Below, piece after piece: positions 1 to 12,349 of a stretch of DNA of 64,000 nucleotides. How positions within the stretch are numbered: position 1 is the stretch's first letter; each line of letters opens with the position of its first letter. Below the pieces are notes generated by a model. It did not search any database and had not been told where the DNA came from. It saw only the letters and a program-made list of their open reading frames with translations. The DNA comes from Microlunatus kandeliicorticis (GTDB taxonomy: Bacteria > Actinomycetota > Actinomycetes > Propionibacteriales > Propionibacteriaceae): the NCBI RefSeq assembly GCF_014137855.1, contig NZ_JACGWT010000005.1, forward strand, positions 248,001 to 312,000, given 5' to 3'. The translations under genes were made by a program, and so were the position numbers.

Positions 1-690
1 GGCCACCCGCGCCACCACCCGGATCGCGTCCAGGCCGTCGGGTCCGGAGAACAGCGCGAGCGCGGGATCGTGGTCGCGGGCCTCGACCGCCACCGACTCC
101 CAGGCCTCGAGCGGGATGTAGGGCGGGTTGGCGGTCACCACGTCGACCGTCCCGTCGAGCTCGGGAAAGGCGTCGGCGAGATCCCCGATCCGCAGGTCGA
201 CGGCCCGGCCGGCCAGGTTGCGGGCCGCGTAGGCCGCCGCCTCCTCCGACAGCTCGACGGCGTGCACGCGGGCCCCGGGCACCTCGTCGGCCAGCGCGGC
301 GGCGACGGCGCCGGACCCGGTGCACAGGTCGACGACGACCGGGCGTTGGCGTCCGGCGCAGGCCGCGATCGCCCACCCGGCCAGCAGCTCGGTCTCCGGC
401 CGGGGCACGAAGACGCCCGGCCCCACCGCCAGCTCGACGTGCCGGAACCAGGCCCGACCGGTGAGGTGCTGCAGCGGTTCGCGCGCGGCGCGGCGGGCCA
501 GCAGGACGTCGAACGCCGCGGCGTCGGCCGGTGCGACCGCGGAACGGAGCAGCAGGGCGGACGGCTCGACGCCGAGCACGTGGGCCAGCAGCGTCCGGGC
601 GTCGTGCGCGGCCGACCCGGCGTCGATCCCGGCGGCCACCAGCCGGGCTCGGGCTTCGCGGAGCAGCGGCTCGATCGGGACCCCGGACAC
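1..690 (-). CDS. prmC: PrmC/HemK release-factor glutamine methyltransferase (3'-truncated by window edge)
   Basis: This is the N-terminal 230 codons of PrmC, the S-adenosylmethionine enzyme that methylates the glutamine of the GGQ motif of release factors in the cytosol. The AdoMet-binding motif DLCTGSG is at residues 121-127 and the catalytic NPPY at 188-191 (positions 129-118), both diagnostic of the family; family members are about 280 aa, so about 50 are missing. GTG at 690 is preferred because a TACGAT -10 box (699-704) lies 8 nt upstream, which would give a leaderless mRNA; there is no Shine-Dalgarno. Unusually, it is not directly downstream of prfA: a sugar porter and a DNA glycosylase on the other strand sit between them. 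Confidence 0.93.
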   Translation of the reverse strand, partial: MSGVPIEPLLREARARLVAAGIDAGSAAHDARTLLAHVLGVEPSALLLRSAVAPADAAAFDVLLARRAAREPLQHLTGRAWFRHVELAVGPGVFVPRPETELLAGWAIAACAGRQRPVVVDLCTGSGAVAAALADEVPGARVHAVELSEEAAAYAARNLAGRAVDLRIGDLADAFPELDGTVDVVTANPPYIPLEAWESVAVEARDHDPALALFSGPDGLDAIRVVARVA

Positions 691-698
691 GACCGACG

Positions 699-704
699 AT
701 CGTA
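699..704 (-). promoter_or_regulatory. -10 box of leaderless prmC promoter
   Basis: TACGAT (TANNNT pattern) read on the minus strand, 8 nt before the GTG at 690. With the usual 6-8 nt from -10 to transcription start, the transcript would begin at the start codon. No convincing -35 is visible. Inference from pattern only. Confidence 0.45.
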
Positions 705-816
705 GTGCCGCCGCCGGTCCGGGGTCGGCCGCCGGAGGCGGAAATTAGCCGTGCTAACGTCCGAGATCCCCGGCGGGTCTGAGCGCCGGCTGAACGTCGA
801 CGGAGAGGTTCGGGCC

Positions 817-2271
817 ATGAGCGCTGCCGGGAGCACACCGGCCACCACCGAGCAGGGCCACCGACCGCGGCGGAACATCGCCATCTGGTTCTTCGGCGCC
901 CTCGGCGGCATCCTCTGGGGCTACGACACCGGCGTGATCGGCGGCGCGCTGCTGTTCATCGGCCGCGACATCAGGCTGGGCCCCCTGGTCGAGGGCATGG
1001 TGGTCAGCGGGCTGCTGCTCGGCGCGATGATCGGCGCGCTCTCGGCCGGCCGGCTCTCGGACAGCCTGGGCCGCAAGAAGCTGATCGTGTCGGGCTCGAT
1101 CGTGTTCGTGATCGGCACCATCGGTGCCGCGCTGTCGGTGAACGCGCCGATGCTGATCGCCTTCCGGCTGGTCATCGGGCTCGGCGTCGGGATCGTCTCG
1201 GTGGTCGTCCCGATGTACCTCAGCGAGCTCGCCCCCAAGCACATCCGCGGAGGGTTGTCCTCGCTGATGCAGCTGATGGTCACCACCGGCATCTTCGTGG
1301 CCTACCTGGTCGACTTCGCCTTCTCCGGCGGCGGGCTGTGGCGCTGGATGATCGGGCTCGGTGTGGTGCCGGCCGCGCTGCTCTTCGTGGGCATCCTCAC
1401 CCAGCCCGAGAGCCCGCGCTGGCTGATCGGCGCTCACGACCGGGTGCGCGACGCCGACGCCAGGGCGCGGGAGACGCTGACCCGGCTCCGCGGCAGCGAG
1501 CAGGCGGCCGACGCCGAGATCGAGGAGATCAAGCAGAGCGTCGCCAAGGAGGAGGCCGAGACCCAGCCGCTGCGGCTGACCGACCTACTGGCGCCGCGGC
1601 TGCGGCTGCTCTTCGTGATCGGTGTGCTGCTGGTGTTCTTCCAGAACTGGGGCGGGATCAACACGATCATCTACTACGCCCCCACGCTGCTGAAGAACGT
1701 CGGCTTCAGCGACCAGCAGTCGATCATCGCCAACGCGGCCATCGGACTGCTCAACATGCTGATGACGCTGCCCGCGATGCGGCTGATCGACCGCGCCGGC
1801 CGCAAGCCGCTGCTGATCTTCGGTGCGGCCGGGATGTGCGTCGGGATGCTGTTCCTCGGGATCACCACGCTGCTCGGGCTGACCAGCGGCCGCACCTCGG
1901 GTGCGATCGCCATCACGCTGATCGGCATCGCGCTCTACATCGCCTCCTTCGCGATCAGCTGGGGTCCGGTGCAGTGGGTGATGCTGCCCGAGCTGTACCC
2001 GCTGCGGATCCGGGCCGGCGCGATGGGCATCTGCACGACGCTCAACTGGCTGTTCAACCTGGCGGTCGCGCTGCTGTTCCCGAGCCTGCTGGCCAAGTTC
2101 GGGGCCGGGCCCAACTTCCTGTTCTTCGCGCTCACCACCCTCCTGGCGCTGATCTTCGCCTGGCGGCTGCTGCCCGAGACCAAGGGCAAGAGCCTGGAGG
2201 AGATCGAGGCGCAGCTGAGCCTCGGCGGCGACGGACAGCGCATCGGAGAGGCGGCCTCGTCCCGAAGCTGA
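817..2271 (+). CDS. MFS sugar porter (proton-coupled sugar transporter)
   Basis: A 484-residue, 12-helix membrane transporter of the sugar porter family, importing a hexose, pentose or polyol by proton symport. Family signatures are all visible: GYDTGVIGGALLF in helix 1, GRLSDSLGRKK in loop 2-3, PESPRWL after helix 6, the RAGRKP half-repeat in loop 8-9 and PETKGKSLEEIE after helix 12. ATG at 817 is chosen over an upstream in-frame start because GGAGAGG (802-808) sits 8 nt before it. It is followed after 4 nt by the Fpg/Nei gene on the same strand, so the two are probably co-transcribed. The substrate cannot be read from the sequence. Confidence 0.93.
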   Translation: MSAAGSTPATTEQGHRPRRNIAIWFFGALGGILWGYDTGVIGGALLFIGRDIRLGPLVEGMVVSGLLLGAMIGALSAGRLSDSLGRKKLIVSGSIVFVIGTIGAALSVNAPMLIAFRLVIGLGVGIVSVVVPMYLSELAPKHIRGGLSSLMQLMVTTGIFVAYLVDFAFSGGGLWRWMIGLGVVPAALLFVGILTQPESPRWLIGAHDRVRDADARARETLTRLRGSEQAADAEIEEIKQSVAKEEAETQPLRLTDLLAPRLRLLFVIGVLLVFFQNWGGINTIIYYAPTLLKNVGFSDQQSIIANAAIGLLNMLMTLPAMRLIDRAGRKPLLIFGAAGMCVGMLFLGITTLLGLTSGRTSGAIAITLIGIALYIASFAISWGPVQWVMLPELYPLRIRAGAMGICTTLNWLFNLAVALLFPSLLAKFGAGPNFLFFALTTLLALIFAWRLLPETKGKSLEEIEAQLSLGGDGQRIGEAASSRS

Positions 2272-2275
2272 CCTC

Positions 2276-3109
2276 GTGCCCGAACTGCCCGAGGTCGAAC
2301 TCGCCCGCGCCACCGTCGACCAGCACGCCCTGAACCGGAAGATCGCCGACGTCGACGACCACGACGAGTGGGAGTGCCGGCCGCACCACCCCGGTGACCT
2401 GCGGACGGCGCTGGTCGGACGCCGGCTGACCGCGGCCCGGCGTCGCGGCAAGTCGATGTGGTGCGAGACGTCAGGCACCGGTCGGTCGCGCACGCCCGGT
2501 CCGCTGCTCGGGCTGCACCTCGGGATGAGCGGACGCATCATCGTCACCGACCGGCGCGGGAAGCCGAGCGAGGGCGGCGACCGGCTCGGCCGGTTCGCCA
2601 CCGCCGTCGAGCAGATCGAGCGCAAGCCGGTCTGGGTCCGCTTCACGCTGGTCTTCGAGGACGGCGGCAAGCTGATGCTCTTCGACAAGCGGCGGCTGGG
2701 CCGGGTGCGACTCGACCCGGACCTCGACGCGCTCGGCCCGGACGCCGAGGAGGTCGGGGTCGCCGAGTTCCGCGAGCGGTTGAGCCGGGGCACCGCGCCG
2801 GTGAAGGCGCGGCTGCTCGACCAGTCGGTGATCGCCGGCGTCGGCAACCTGCTGGCCGACGAGACCCTCTGGCGGGCGCGGATCAGCCCGCAGCGCCGCG
2901 TCGACACCCTCGACCGCGACGACCTCACCACGCTGCACAAGGCGCTGCACCGGGCGACCAAGGCGGCCATCCGGCACGGCGGCGTCCACACCGGCGAGGT
3001 GATCGGCTTCCGCCGGGCCGGGGCCCACTGCCCCCGCTGCGGCGCCGAGATGACCCGCGCCACCGTCGGCGGCCGCACGACCTGGTGGTGTCCGCAGGAA
3101 CAGCGCTGA
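2276..3109 (+). CDS. Fpg/Nei-family DNA glycosylase/AP lyase
   Basis: Base-excision repair enzyme of 277 aa that removes oxidised bases. It starts MPELPEVE, so after Met removal it has the catalytic Pro1-Glu2 pair. A conserved lysine lies in RRRGKSMW, and the helix-2-turn-helix DNA-binding segment reads DQSVIAGVGNLLADETLWRARI. The C-terminal zinc finger is incomplete: HCPRCG provides two cysteines, but the distal half reads WWCPQEQR with one cysteine where four-Cys members have CPxC. This places it in a divergent actinobacterial Fpg/Nei branch, so substrate range is open and no symbol is given. The start is GTG, 4 nt after the transporter stop. Confidence 0.88.
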   Translation: MPELPEVELARATVDQHALNRKIADVDDHDEWECRPHHPGDLRTALVGRRLTAARRRGKSMWCETSGTGRSRTPGPLLGLHLGMSGRIIVTDRRGKPSEGGDRLGRFATAVEQIERKPVWVRFTLVFEDGGKLMLFDKRRLGRVRLDPDLDALGPDAEEVGVAEFRERLSRGTAPVKARLLDQSVIAGVGNLLADETLWRARISPQRRVDTLDRDDLTTLHKALHRATKAAIRHGGVHTGEVIGFRRAGAHCPRCGAEMTRATVGGRTTWWCPQEQR

Positions 3110-3130
3110 CGCCCTCCCCCGCACCGACAC

Positions 3131-3206
3131 CGGCCCTTCGACGGGTCAGGGCACGGCCCCTTCGACAGGCTCAGGGCACGGGCCCTTGTAGGAGCTCAGG
3201 GGCCGG
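3131..3206. repeat. REP-like intergenic repeat, three degenerate copies
   Basis: The 100-nt gap between the convergent glycosylase and prfA genes contains three diverged copies, about 23-25 nt each, of a CCCTTCGACAGGCTCAGGGC-type sequence (near 3132-3153, 3155-3178, 3180-3204). Each is partly self-complementary (CCCT...AGGG), so the stretch may fold into hairpins and act as a shared terminator. The motif resembles a dispersed extragenic repeat I recall from several high-GC genomes. Confidence 0.6.
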
Positions 3207-3209
3207 GCG

Positions 3210-4283
<1,074 letters not shown>

Positions 4284-4343
4284 CGCACTCCTTCCCGCAC
4301 CGGGCCGGCCGCACCCGGAGGCGGAGCCGGCCGCTCAGACAGA

Positions 4344-4374
4344 AGGGGCCGGGATCTCATCGATCCCGGCCCCT
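4344..4374 (-). terminator. Hairpin after rpmE
   Basis: Perfect inverted repeat: GGGGCCGGGATC at 4345-4356 and its complement at 4362-4373, with a 5-nt loop and an extra A/T pair outside (4344/4374). Only a short T-rich stretch follows on the minus strand, so termination before prfA may be partial. Confidence 0.6.
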
Positions 4375-4385
4375 CCGTCACGAGC

Positions 4386-4595
4386 TCACTTCTTCTTCGC
4401 GTACCGCTTCTCGAACCGGGCCACCCGGCCACCGGTGTCGAGGATGCGCTGCTTGCCGGTGTAGAAGGGGTGGCACTGCGAGCAGGTCTCGGCGCGGATC
4501 ACGCCGTCGGCCGCCGTCGAGCGGGTGGTGAAGGTGTTCCCGCAGGTACAGGTGACGGTGGTCTCCCCGTACGCCGGGTGGATGTTCGACTTCAT
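4386..4595 (-). CDS. rpmE: 50S ribosomal protein bL31, zinc-binding form
   Basis: 69-residue large-subunit ribosomal protein. C16, C18, C38 and C41 (CTC and CSQC) form the Zn-binding set of the C+ form, so this is the zinc-replete L31 rather than the zinc-free paralogue made under zinc starvation. It ends in a basic tail (EKRYAKKK). ATG at 4595 follows an AGGAG with a 5-nt gap. It sits between rho and prfA as in most Actinomycetota. Confidence 0.97.
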   Translation of the reverse strand: MKSNIHPAYGETTVTCTCGNTFTTRSTAADGVIRAETCSQCHPFYTGKQRILDTGGRVARFEKRYAKKK

Positions 4596-4794
4596 GCTGT
4601 CTCCTCGGTGCTTTCTCGGCCCGGGTCCTCGAACGGTCGAACGAGGTGAACCGGTGCCAGCGGACCAGTGTGCCCCAGCGCGGCTCCCGCGGCCAAACCG
4701 ACGTCCCCGCCGACCCGACCCGGGTGCCGCCCCGGATGCTCACCCGGCACAACGCCGGGTGAGCGCCGATATTCCCGGCGACTCTCCCGCGGAC

Positions 4795-6867
<2,073 letters not shown>

Positions 6868-7226
6868 GTACGTCCTTTCGGGGATGGGCATCCAACTGCC
6901 CTGGAGCCGCTCCTGGAGATGAGCAGGCGTTCCGAGGTCGATGGGCGTCACGTCACGAGACGGACTGCACATACCGGGGTGGGGCCCGCGACTCGCTCCG
7001 GCGGGATCCCGGTGCCAGACGGAATCAGTGCGGGAGACGATCCACGGATCATTGCGCCGGACCTCTGCGGCGCGAGCTCGGGACCTCGTGGAATGAACTC
7101 GCCGCTGTGCGGCTGCCACACGTCCCTTTCTCGTTCTCAAGATTAGCACTGTGCGATGGCTCCGTGTCCAAGACCGCACGCGGGACCCGCCGGGAAACCG
7201 CGCGGCGAGCGGGCCACAGCCCGGTC
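6868..7226 (-). promoter_or_regulatory. rho 5' region with candidate promoter
   Basis: This 359-nt gap between thrB and rho has no convincing gene; one frame is open upstream of rho but lacks a start site. An extended -10 (TGC then TAATCT, 7140-7148 on minus) is the best promoter candidate. A TTGGAC at 7166-7171 is 20 nt away, longer than ideal for a -35. This would give a leader of about 265 nt, consistent with the long leaders known for autoregulated rho genes. No riboswitch fold was recognised. Confidence 0.4.
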
Positions 7227-8165
7227 TCAGACCACCTCGACCACGGTGGCGTCACGCCCGACGGCGACGTCGACGGTGCGGAATCCGGTGCTGTCCACCG
7301 CCGCCGACCGGGCCAGCTGCTCGGCCGTGCCCAGCACCAGCACCGTCGGCCCCGCGCCGCTGATCACCGCGGCACAGCCCCGGACCCGGAGCGCGGCGAG
7401 CAGCGCGGCCGAGGCGGGCATCGCCGCACTCCGGTAGTGCTGGTGCAGCCGGTCCTCGGTCGCGGCGAGGAGCAGGTCCGGCCGGCGTCCGAGCGCCTCG
7501 ACGAGCAGCGCGGCCCGGGCCGCGTTGGCCGCCGCGTCGGGGTGCGGGACGGTCGGCGGCAGCAGCCCGCGGGCGGCCGCGGTCGAGACCGGCGTCGCCG
7601 GGACGTAGAGCCGGGCCGCGACGTCGGGGTGCACGGACGGTCCGACCACCTGCACCGGTCCGGCTCCACGGTCGGTCCCGCGGTAACAGAGGGTGAAGCC
7701 ACCCCAGAGCGCCGCGGCGACGTTGTCGGGATGGCCCTCGATGGCGTCGGCCGGTCCGATCCAGCGCTCGGGACGGGTGTCCGCGCCGGCCAGCGCGGCC
7801 GCTCCCAACAGTCCGGCCACGATCGCCGCCGAGGACGACCCGAGCCCGCGTCCGTGCGGGATCGTGTTCGTCGCGGTCAGCCGCAGACCCGGCACCCGGA
7901 CCCCGAGCAGGTCGAGCGCGCGGCGCGCGGTGGCCAGCACCAGGTGGGTCTCGTCGACCGGGACGGCGGCCGCTCCCTCACCGTCGACCACCGCGCTCCA
8001 CCCGCCGGGGACCACCTCGAACGTGCAACGGTCGCGCCAGTCGAGGGCCAGGCCGAAGGCGTCGAACCCGGGCCCGAGGTTGGCGCTGGTGGCCGGCACC
8101 TCGACCACGGCCCGCCGGCCCGGCTCGAGCTCGCCCACCGCGAGCGGGCCCGGCTCAGAGCTCAC
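7227..8165 (-). CDS. thrB: Homoserine kinase
   Basis: GHMP-family kinase (312 aa) phosphorylating homoserine for threonine synthesis. The N-terminal [21 protein letters not shown] and the ATP loop [14 protein letters not shown] are typical of ThrB, as is the C-terminal [12 protein letters not shown] at 8165 overlaps the end of thrC by 11 nt, so translation is likely coupled. It is the last gene of hom-thrC-thrB and is followed by the rho leader. Confidence 0.96.
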   Translation of the reverse strand: MSSEPGPLAVGELEPGRRAVVEVPATSANLGPGFDAFGLALDWRDRCTFEVVPGGWSAVVDGEGAAAVPVDETHLVLATARRALDLLGVRVPGLRLTATNTIPHGRGLGSSSAAIVAGLLGAAALAGADTRPERWIGPADAIEGHPDNVAAALWGGFTLCYRGTDRGAGPVQVVGPSVHPDVAARLYVPATPVSTAAARGLLPPTVPHPDAAANAARAALLVEALGRRPDLLLAATEDRLHQHYRSAAMPASAALLAALRVRGCAAVISGAGPTVLVLGTAEQLARSAAVDSTGFRTVDVAVGRDATVVEVV

Positions 8166-9234
8166 AGGCCTCGGCGACCGCCGATAGCGCGGGAGCGACG
8201 ACCTCGGCCTCGATGGTGCCCTTGGCGGCCAGCGCGGTGTCGATGTCCTTGAGTCCGTGCCCGGTCACGGTGACCGCGATCCGCAGCCCGGGATCGAGCT
8301 CACCCCGTCCGTGGGCGGCCAGCAGGCCCGCCACCCCGGCCGCCGAGGCCGGCTCGACGAAGACGCCCTCCTCGCCGGCCAGCAGGGCCTGCGCCTGGAG
8401 GATCTGGTCGTCGTCGACGGCGCCGAACCGGCCGCCGGACTCGGTCCGGGCGGCGCGGGCCAGCTCGGCCGAGGCGGGACGTCCGATCCGGATCGCGGTG
8501 GCCACGGTCTCCGGGCGGTCGACCGGTGCGCCGTGCACCAGCGGGGCGGCGCCGGCGGCCTGGAAGCCCCACATCTGCGGGGTCCGGGTGGCCAGGCCCT
8601 CCCGGGCGTACTGGGTGTAGCCGCGCCAGTACGCCGAGATGTTGCCGGCGTTGCCGACCGGGAGCGCGTGGATGTCGGGGGCGTCGCCGAGCTCGTCGAC
8701 GATCTCGAAGGCCGCGGTCTTCTGCCCCTCGAGCCGGGCGGGGTTGACCGAGTTGACCAGCGCCACCGGGTAGTGGTCGGCGAGCTGGCGGGCCAGCGAC
8801 AGGCAGTCGTCGAAGTTGCCGTCGACCTGGACCACGTGCGCGCTGTGCATGACCGCCTGGGCCAGCTTGCCGGCGGCGATCCGGCCGGCCGGGAGCAGCA
8901 CGATCGGGCGCATCCGGCCGCGGACGGCGTAGGCGGCGGCCGAGGCCGAGGTGTTGCCGGTCGAGGCGCAGACCACCGCGGTGGCGCCCTGGCCCTTGGC
9001 CACGCTGGCCGCGACCGCCATCCCGCGGTCCTTGAACGAGCCGGTCGGGTTGGCACCCTCGACCTTGAGGAAGACCTCGGCGTCGAGCATCCGGGACAGC
9101 GTGGGTGCGTGCACCAGCGGGGTGTCGCCCTCGCCCAGGGTCAGCACCGGGTCGCCGGGACCGATCGGCAGCCACTCGCGGTAGCGCGCGATCACGCCGC
9201 GGCGGGCCGCGGTGGCGGGGCGGGCCGTCGTCAT
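8155..9234 (-). CDS. thrC: Threonine synthase
   Basis: PLP enzyme (359 aa) converting O-phosphohomoserine to threonine. The PLP lysine is in [10 protein letters not shown], and the phosphate-binding loop is [14 protein letters not shown]. This is the short actinobacterial form. ATG at 9234 is chosen because GAAGG lies 8 nt upstream and it starts 1 nt after the hom stop; a GTG at 9243 overlapping hom is the alternative and would add three residues. Middle gene of the hom-thrC-thrB operon. Confidence 0.96.
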   Translation of the reverse strand: MTTARPATAARRGVIARYREWLPIGPGDPVLTLGEGDTPLVHAPTLSRMLDAEVFLKVEGANPTGSFKDRGMAVAASVAKGQGATAVVCASTGNTSASAAAYAVRGRMRPIVLLPAGRIAAGKLAQAVMHSAHVVQVDGNFDDCLSLARQLADHYPVALVNSVNPARLEGQKTAAFEIVDELGDAPDIHALPVGNAGNISAYWRGYTQYAREGLATRTPQMWGFQAAGAAPLVHGAPVDRPETVATAIRIGRPASAELARAARTESGGRFGAVDDDQILQAQALLAGEEGVFVEPASAAGVAGLLAAHGRGELDPGLRIAVTVTGHGLKDIDTALAAKGTIEAEVVAPALSAVAEACEL

Positions 9235-9235
9235 C

Positions 9236-10570
9236 TCACTCACCTTCGACTCGCATCACGCTGGTCACCTCGGACACGACATCCAGTCTGCGAAGAGCGT
9301 CAACCGTGGCGCTCAGGGCGGCGTCGGTGGCCCGGTGGGTCACGATGACCAGCTGGGCGTCACCCTCGCGGCCCTGCTGCCGGACGGTCTGGATCGACAC
9401 GCCGTGCTCGGCGAAGCAGTGCGCGATCGTGGCCAGCACGCCGGCGACGTCGGCCACGGCCAGCGACAGGTGGTAGCGGGTGACCACGTCACCGATGCCG
9501 GTCACCACCCGTTGCGCGTAGCTCGACTCCCCCGGCCCGGAGGCGCCGCGGACCCGGTTGCGGGCCACGGTGACGAGGTCGCCGAGCACCGCGCTGGCGG
9601 TCGGCGAGCCGCCCGCGCCGGGGCCGTAGAACATCAGGCGACCGGCGAACCGGGACTCGACGAACACCGCGTTGTAGGCCCCGCCGACCCCGGCCAGCGG
9701 GTGGCTGCGCGGGATCATCGCCGGGTGCACCCGGACCGACACGGTCCGTCCCGGGCCGGTGCCGTCGGGCCGCCCGCCGTCGGAGAGCTGGCAGATGGCC
9801 AGCAGCTTGACCACGCAGCCCATCTCGCGGGCCGAGGCGATGTCGGCCGCGGTCACCTCGGTGATGCCCTCGCGGTGGACGTCGCCGATCCCGACCCGGC
9901 TGTGGAAGGCCAGGCTGGACAGGATGGCGGCCTTGGCCGCGGCGTCGAAGCCCTCGACGTCGGCGGTCGGGTCGGCCTCGGCGTAGCCGAGCTCCTGGGC
10001 GTCGGCGAGGGCCTCGGCGAACCCGGCGCCCTCGGTGTCCATCTTGTCGAGGATGAAGTTGGTGGTGCCGTTGAGGATGCCGATCACCGCGGTCACCTCG
10101 TCACCGACCAGCGACTCGCGCAGCGGCCGGACGATCGGGATGGCCCCGGCCACCGCGGCCTCGTAGTAGAGGTCGGCGCCGGCCCGCTCGGCCGCGTCGT
10201 AGAGGGTGGCGCCGTCCTCGGCCAGCAGCGCCTTGTTGGCGGTGACCACCGAGGCCCCGGAGGCCAGCGCGGTCAGGATCAGGGTGCGGGCCGGCTCGAT
10301 CCCGCCGATCACCTCGATGACCAGGTCGATGTCGGTCCGGCTGACCAGCGTCTGCGCGTCGGTGGTGAACAGCGCCGGGTCGATCCCCGGGCGCTCCTTC
10401 CCGGCGCGGCGGACGGCGATGCCGACCAGCTCGAGCGGGCGGCCGATCCGGGCGGTGAAGTCGTCGGCCTGGGCCAGCAGCAGCCGGACCACCTCGCCGC
10501 CCACGGTCCCGCAGCCGAGCACGGCGACGCGCAACGGCGGGAGCGAGCCGGGATCGGACGGCGGAGTCAT
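9236..10570 (-). CDS. hom: Homoserine dehydrogenase with C-terminal ACT domain
   Basis: NAD(P)-dependent reductase (444 aa) turning aspartate semialdehyde into homoserine. The Rossmann loop [13 protein letters not shown] is near residue 15, the catalytic region ([31 protein letters not shown]) lies centrally, and an ACT regulatory domain (near 355-440, [25 protein letters not shown]) suggests threonine feedback inhibition. ATG at 10570 has a GAGG about 8 nt upstream. First gene of the threonine operon, 104 nt after lysA on the same strand. Confidence 0.97.
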   Translation of the reverse strand: MTPPSDPGSLPPLRVAVLGCGTVGGEVVRLLLAQADDFTARIGRPLELVGIAVRRAGKERPGIDPALFTTDAQTLVSRTDIDLVIEVIGGIEPARTLILTALASGASVVTANKALLAEDGATLYDAAERAGADLYYEAAVAGAIPIVRPLRESLVGDEVTAVIGILNGTTNFILDKMDTEGAGFAEALADAQELGYAEADPTADVEGFDAAAKAAILSSLAFHSRVGIGDVHREGITEVTAADIASAREMGCVVKLLAICQLSDGGRPDGTGPGRTVSVRVHPAMIPRSHPLAGVGGAYNAVFVESRFAGRLMFYGPGAGGSPTASAVLGDLVTVARNRVRGASGPGESSYAQRVVTGIGDVVTRYHLSLAVADVAGVLATIAHCFAEHGVSIQTVRQQGREGDAQLVIVTHRATDAALSATVDALRRLDVVSEVTSVMRVEGE

Positions 10571-10674
10571 CGGGCAGACCTCACGGACGGGCCGGCCTCG
10601 GGATCGGGCCGGTGCGGCGGACGAGCGCCGCCATTGTGGCCCATCCGCGACCCCCGATCAGCCGACGTCCAGCA

Positions 10675-12093
10675 TCAGCCGACGTCGAGCCCGAGCAGGT
10701 CGTCGAGGGTCTCGCGCCGGACCAGGGTGCTGATCACGCCGTCGCGGACCGCGACCACCGGCGGCCGCGGCACGTGGTTGTAGTTGCTGGCCATCGAGTG
10801 CGAGTAGGCGCCCGAGGCCGGGACCGCGACCAGGTCGCCGGGGGCGATGTCGGCGGGCAGGAACTCGTCGCGGACCAGGATGTCGCCGCCCTCGCAGTGC
10901 TTGCCGACCACCCGCGACAGCGCCGGCGGCGCGTCCGAGCGGCGCGAGGCCAGGGTGGCGGAGTACTCGGCGGCGTAAAGCGCGGTGCGGATGTTGTCGC
11001 TCATCCCGCCGTCGACGGCGACGTAGAGCCGGGTGAACCCGCCGTCGAGCCGGACCGGCTTGACCGTGCCGACGGTGTAGAGCGCGAACCCGGCCGGGCC
11101 GCTGATGGCCCGTCCGGGCTCGATCGACAGGTGCGGCACCTCGAGCCCGAGCTCGGCGCACTGGGCGGTGACGATCGACCGCAGCCGCTCGGCCAGCGCC
11201 GCCGGGGTGGAGGGGCTGTCGGCGCTGGTGTACGCGATCCCGAAGCCGCCGCCGAGGTCGAGCTCGGGCGGGGCCACCCCGGTCGCGGCGACGTGGTCGG
11301 CCTGCAGCCGCAGCGTCCGCCGGGCGGCCACCTCGAAGCCCTCGGCGTCGAAGATCTGCGAGCCGATGTGCGAGTGGATGCCGACCAGCGACAGCCGCGG
11401 ATGATCATGGATCCGGCGCAGGGCCTCGGCGGCCGCGCCGCCGGCGATCGAGAACCCGAACTTCTGGTCCTCGTGCGCGGTGGCGATGTACTCGTGGGTG
11501 TGCGCCTCGACCCCGGTGGTCACCCGCACCATCAGCCGCGGGGTGACGTCGGCGAACCGCGGGTCGGCGACCAGCGCCTCGATCCGGTCGATCTCGTCGT
11601 GGCTGTCGACGATGATCCGGCCGCGCACGGCCACTCCGGACTCAAAGGCGGTGACCAGCTCGGCGGTGCTCTTGTTGTTGCCGTGCAGCCCGATCGTCGC
11701 CGGGTCGACGCCGGCGCGGAGCGCCACCGCCAGCTCTCCCCCGGTGCACACGTCGACCCCGCAGCCCTCCTCGGCGACCCAGCGGGCCACCGCGGTGCAG
11801 AGGAAGGACTTGCCGGCGTAGTAGACCCGGCAGCCGGCGAACGCCTCGACGAAGGCGCGGGCGCGGGCGCGCAGGTCGTCCTCGTCGATCACGTAGGCCG
11901 GGGTGCCGACCTCGGCGGCGATCCGGGCCACGTCGACCCCGGCCACGGTGAGCACGCCGTCGGCGTCCTTGGCGACATGGGCGCTCCACAGTTTCGGCAG
12001 CAGCGCGTTGACGTCGTCGGGCACCGCCAGCCAGCCCGGGGCACGCGAGCTGACGTCGGCGTGGATCGAGCCGGCGACGTGGGTGTGGGTCAC
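10675..12093 (-). CDS. lysA: Diaminopimelate decarboxylase
   Basis: PLP-dependent fold-III decarboxylase (472 aa) catalysing the last step of lysine synthesis, meso-diaminopimelate to lysine. The PLP lysine lies in YYAGKSFL near residue 95; HIGSQ, the glycine-rich LDLGGGFGI loop and the C-terminal CEGGDILVRDEFLP segment are typical. GTG at 12093 has a weak -10 (CAGGCT, 12100-12105) 6 nt upstream, so it may be leaderless. argS, a frequent actinobacterial neighbour, is absent; tRNA-Arg and the integrated element lie upstream instead. Confidence 0.96.
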   Translation of the reverse strand: MTHTHVAGSIHADVSSRAPGWLAVPDDVNALLPKLWSAHVAKDADGVLTVAGVDVARIAAEVGTPAYVIDEDDLRARARAFVEAFAGCRVYYAGKSFLCTAVARWVAEEGCGVDVCTGGELAVALRAGVDPATIGLHGNNKSTAELVTAFESGVAVRGRIIVDSHDEIDRIEALVADPRFADVTPRLMVRVTTGVEAHTHEYIATAHEDQKFGFSIAGGAAAEALRRIHDHPRLSLVGIHSHIGSQIFDAEGFEVAARRTLRLQADHVAATGVAPPELDLGGGFGIAYTSADSPSTPAALAERLRSIVTAQCAELGLEVPHLSIEPGRAISGPAGFALYTVGTVKPVRLDGGFTRLYVAVDGGMSDNIRTALYAAEYSATLASRRSDAPPALSRVVGKHCEGGDILVRDEFLPADIAPGDLVAVPASGAYSHSMASNYNHVPRPPVVAVRDGVISTLVRRETLDDLLGLDVG

Positions 12094-12146
12094 CCGACCA
12101 GCCTGCCAGGGCCGGTCCGGATTCGGGCTGAGCGACTGATGGCTGG

Positions 12147-12152
12147 TACTGT
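12147..12152 (+). promoter_or_regulatory. -10 box for tRNA-Arg
   Basis: TACTGT (TANNNT) lies 23 nt before the tRNA 5' end, a suitable distance for a short 5' leader. The -35 is not clear: TTCGGG at 12122-12127 gives a 19-nt spacer. Confidence 0.4.
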
Positions 12153-12175
12153 CCTCCTCGGCCCGCAGGGGCCAC

Positions 12176-12247
12176 GCCCCCGTAGCTCAGGGGATAGAGC
12201 ACCGCCCTCCGGAGGCGGGAGCGCAGGTTCGAATCCTGCCGGGGGCG
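12176..12247 (+). tRNA. tRNA-Arg (anticodon CCG)
   Basis: Folds as a full cloverleaf: acceptor GCCCCCG with CGGGGGC, D arm GCTC...GAGC, anticodon stem CCGCC/GGCGG around CTCCGGA (anticodon CCG, reading CGG), and T arm GCAGG-TTCGAAT-CCTGC. CCA is not encoded. The 3' half is the left attachment site of the integrated element; the gene is intact on this side. Confidence 0.96.
12224..12244 (+). other. attL core
   Basis: 21 bp beginning CAGGTTCGAATCCTG and ending GCCGGGG, inside the tRNA-Arg 3' half, repeated exactly at 19455-19475. Here it continues with one more G, completing the tRNA acceptor stem. Confidence 0.88.
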
Positions 12248-12349
12248 CAGGCAACACACCTAGTCAGGTGGGGTTTCAGCCGACACGGCTGGACTCTCGT
12301 GCGAGATACGTGCAACAGGCGCGTGTCCGAGCCGAGAGGACGAACTCCC

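Noticed and set aside
135-911. 258-codon minus-strand frame covering the prmC region
   Set aside because: Arg/Pro/Ser-rich shadow; the neighbouring frame carries the PrmC DLCTGSG and NPPY motifs.
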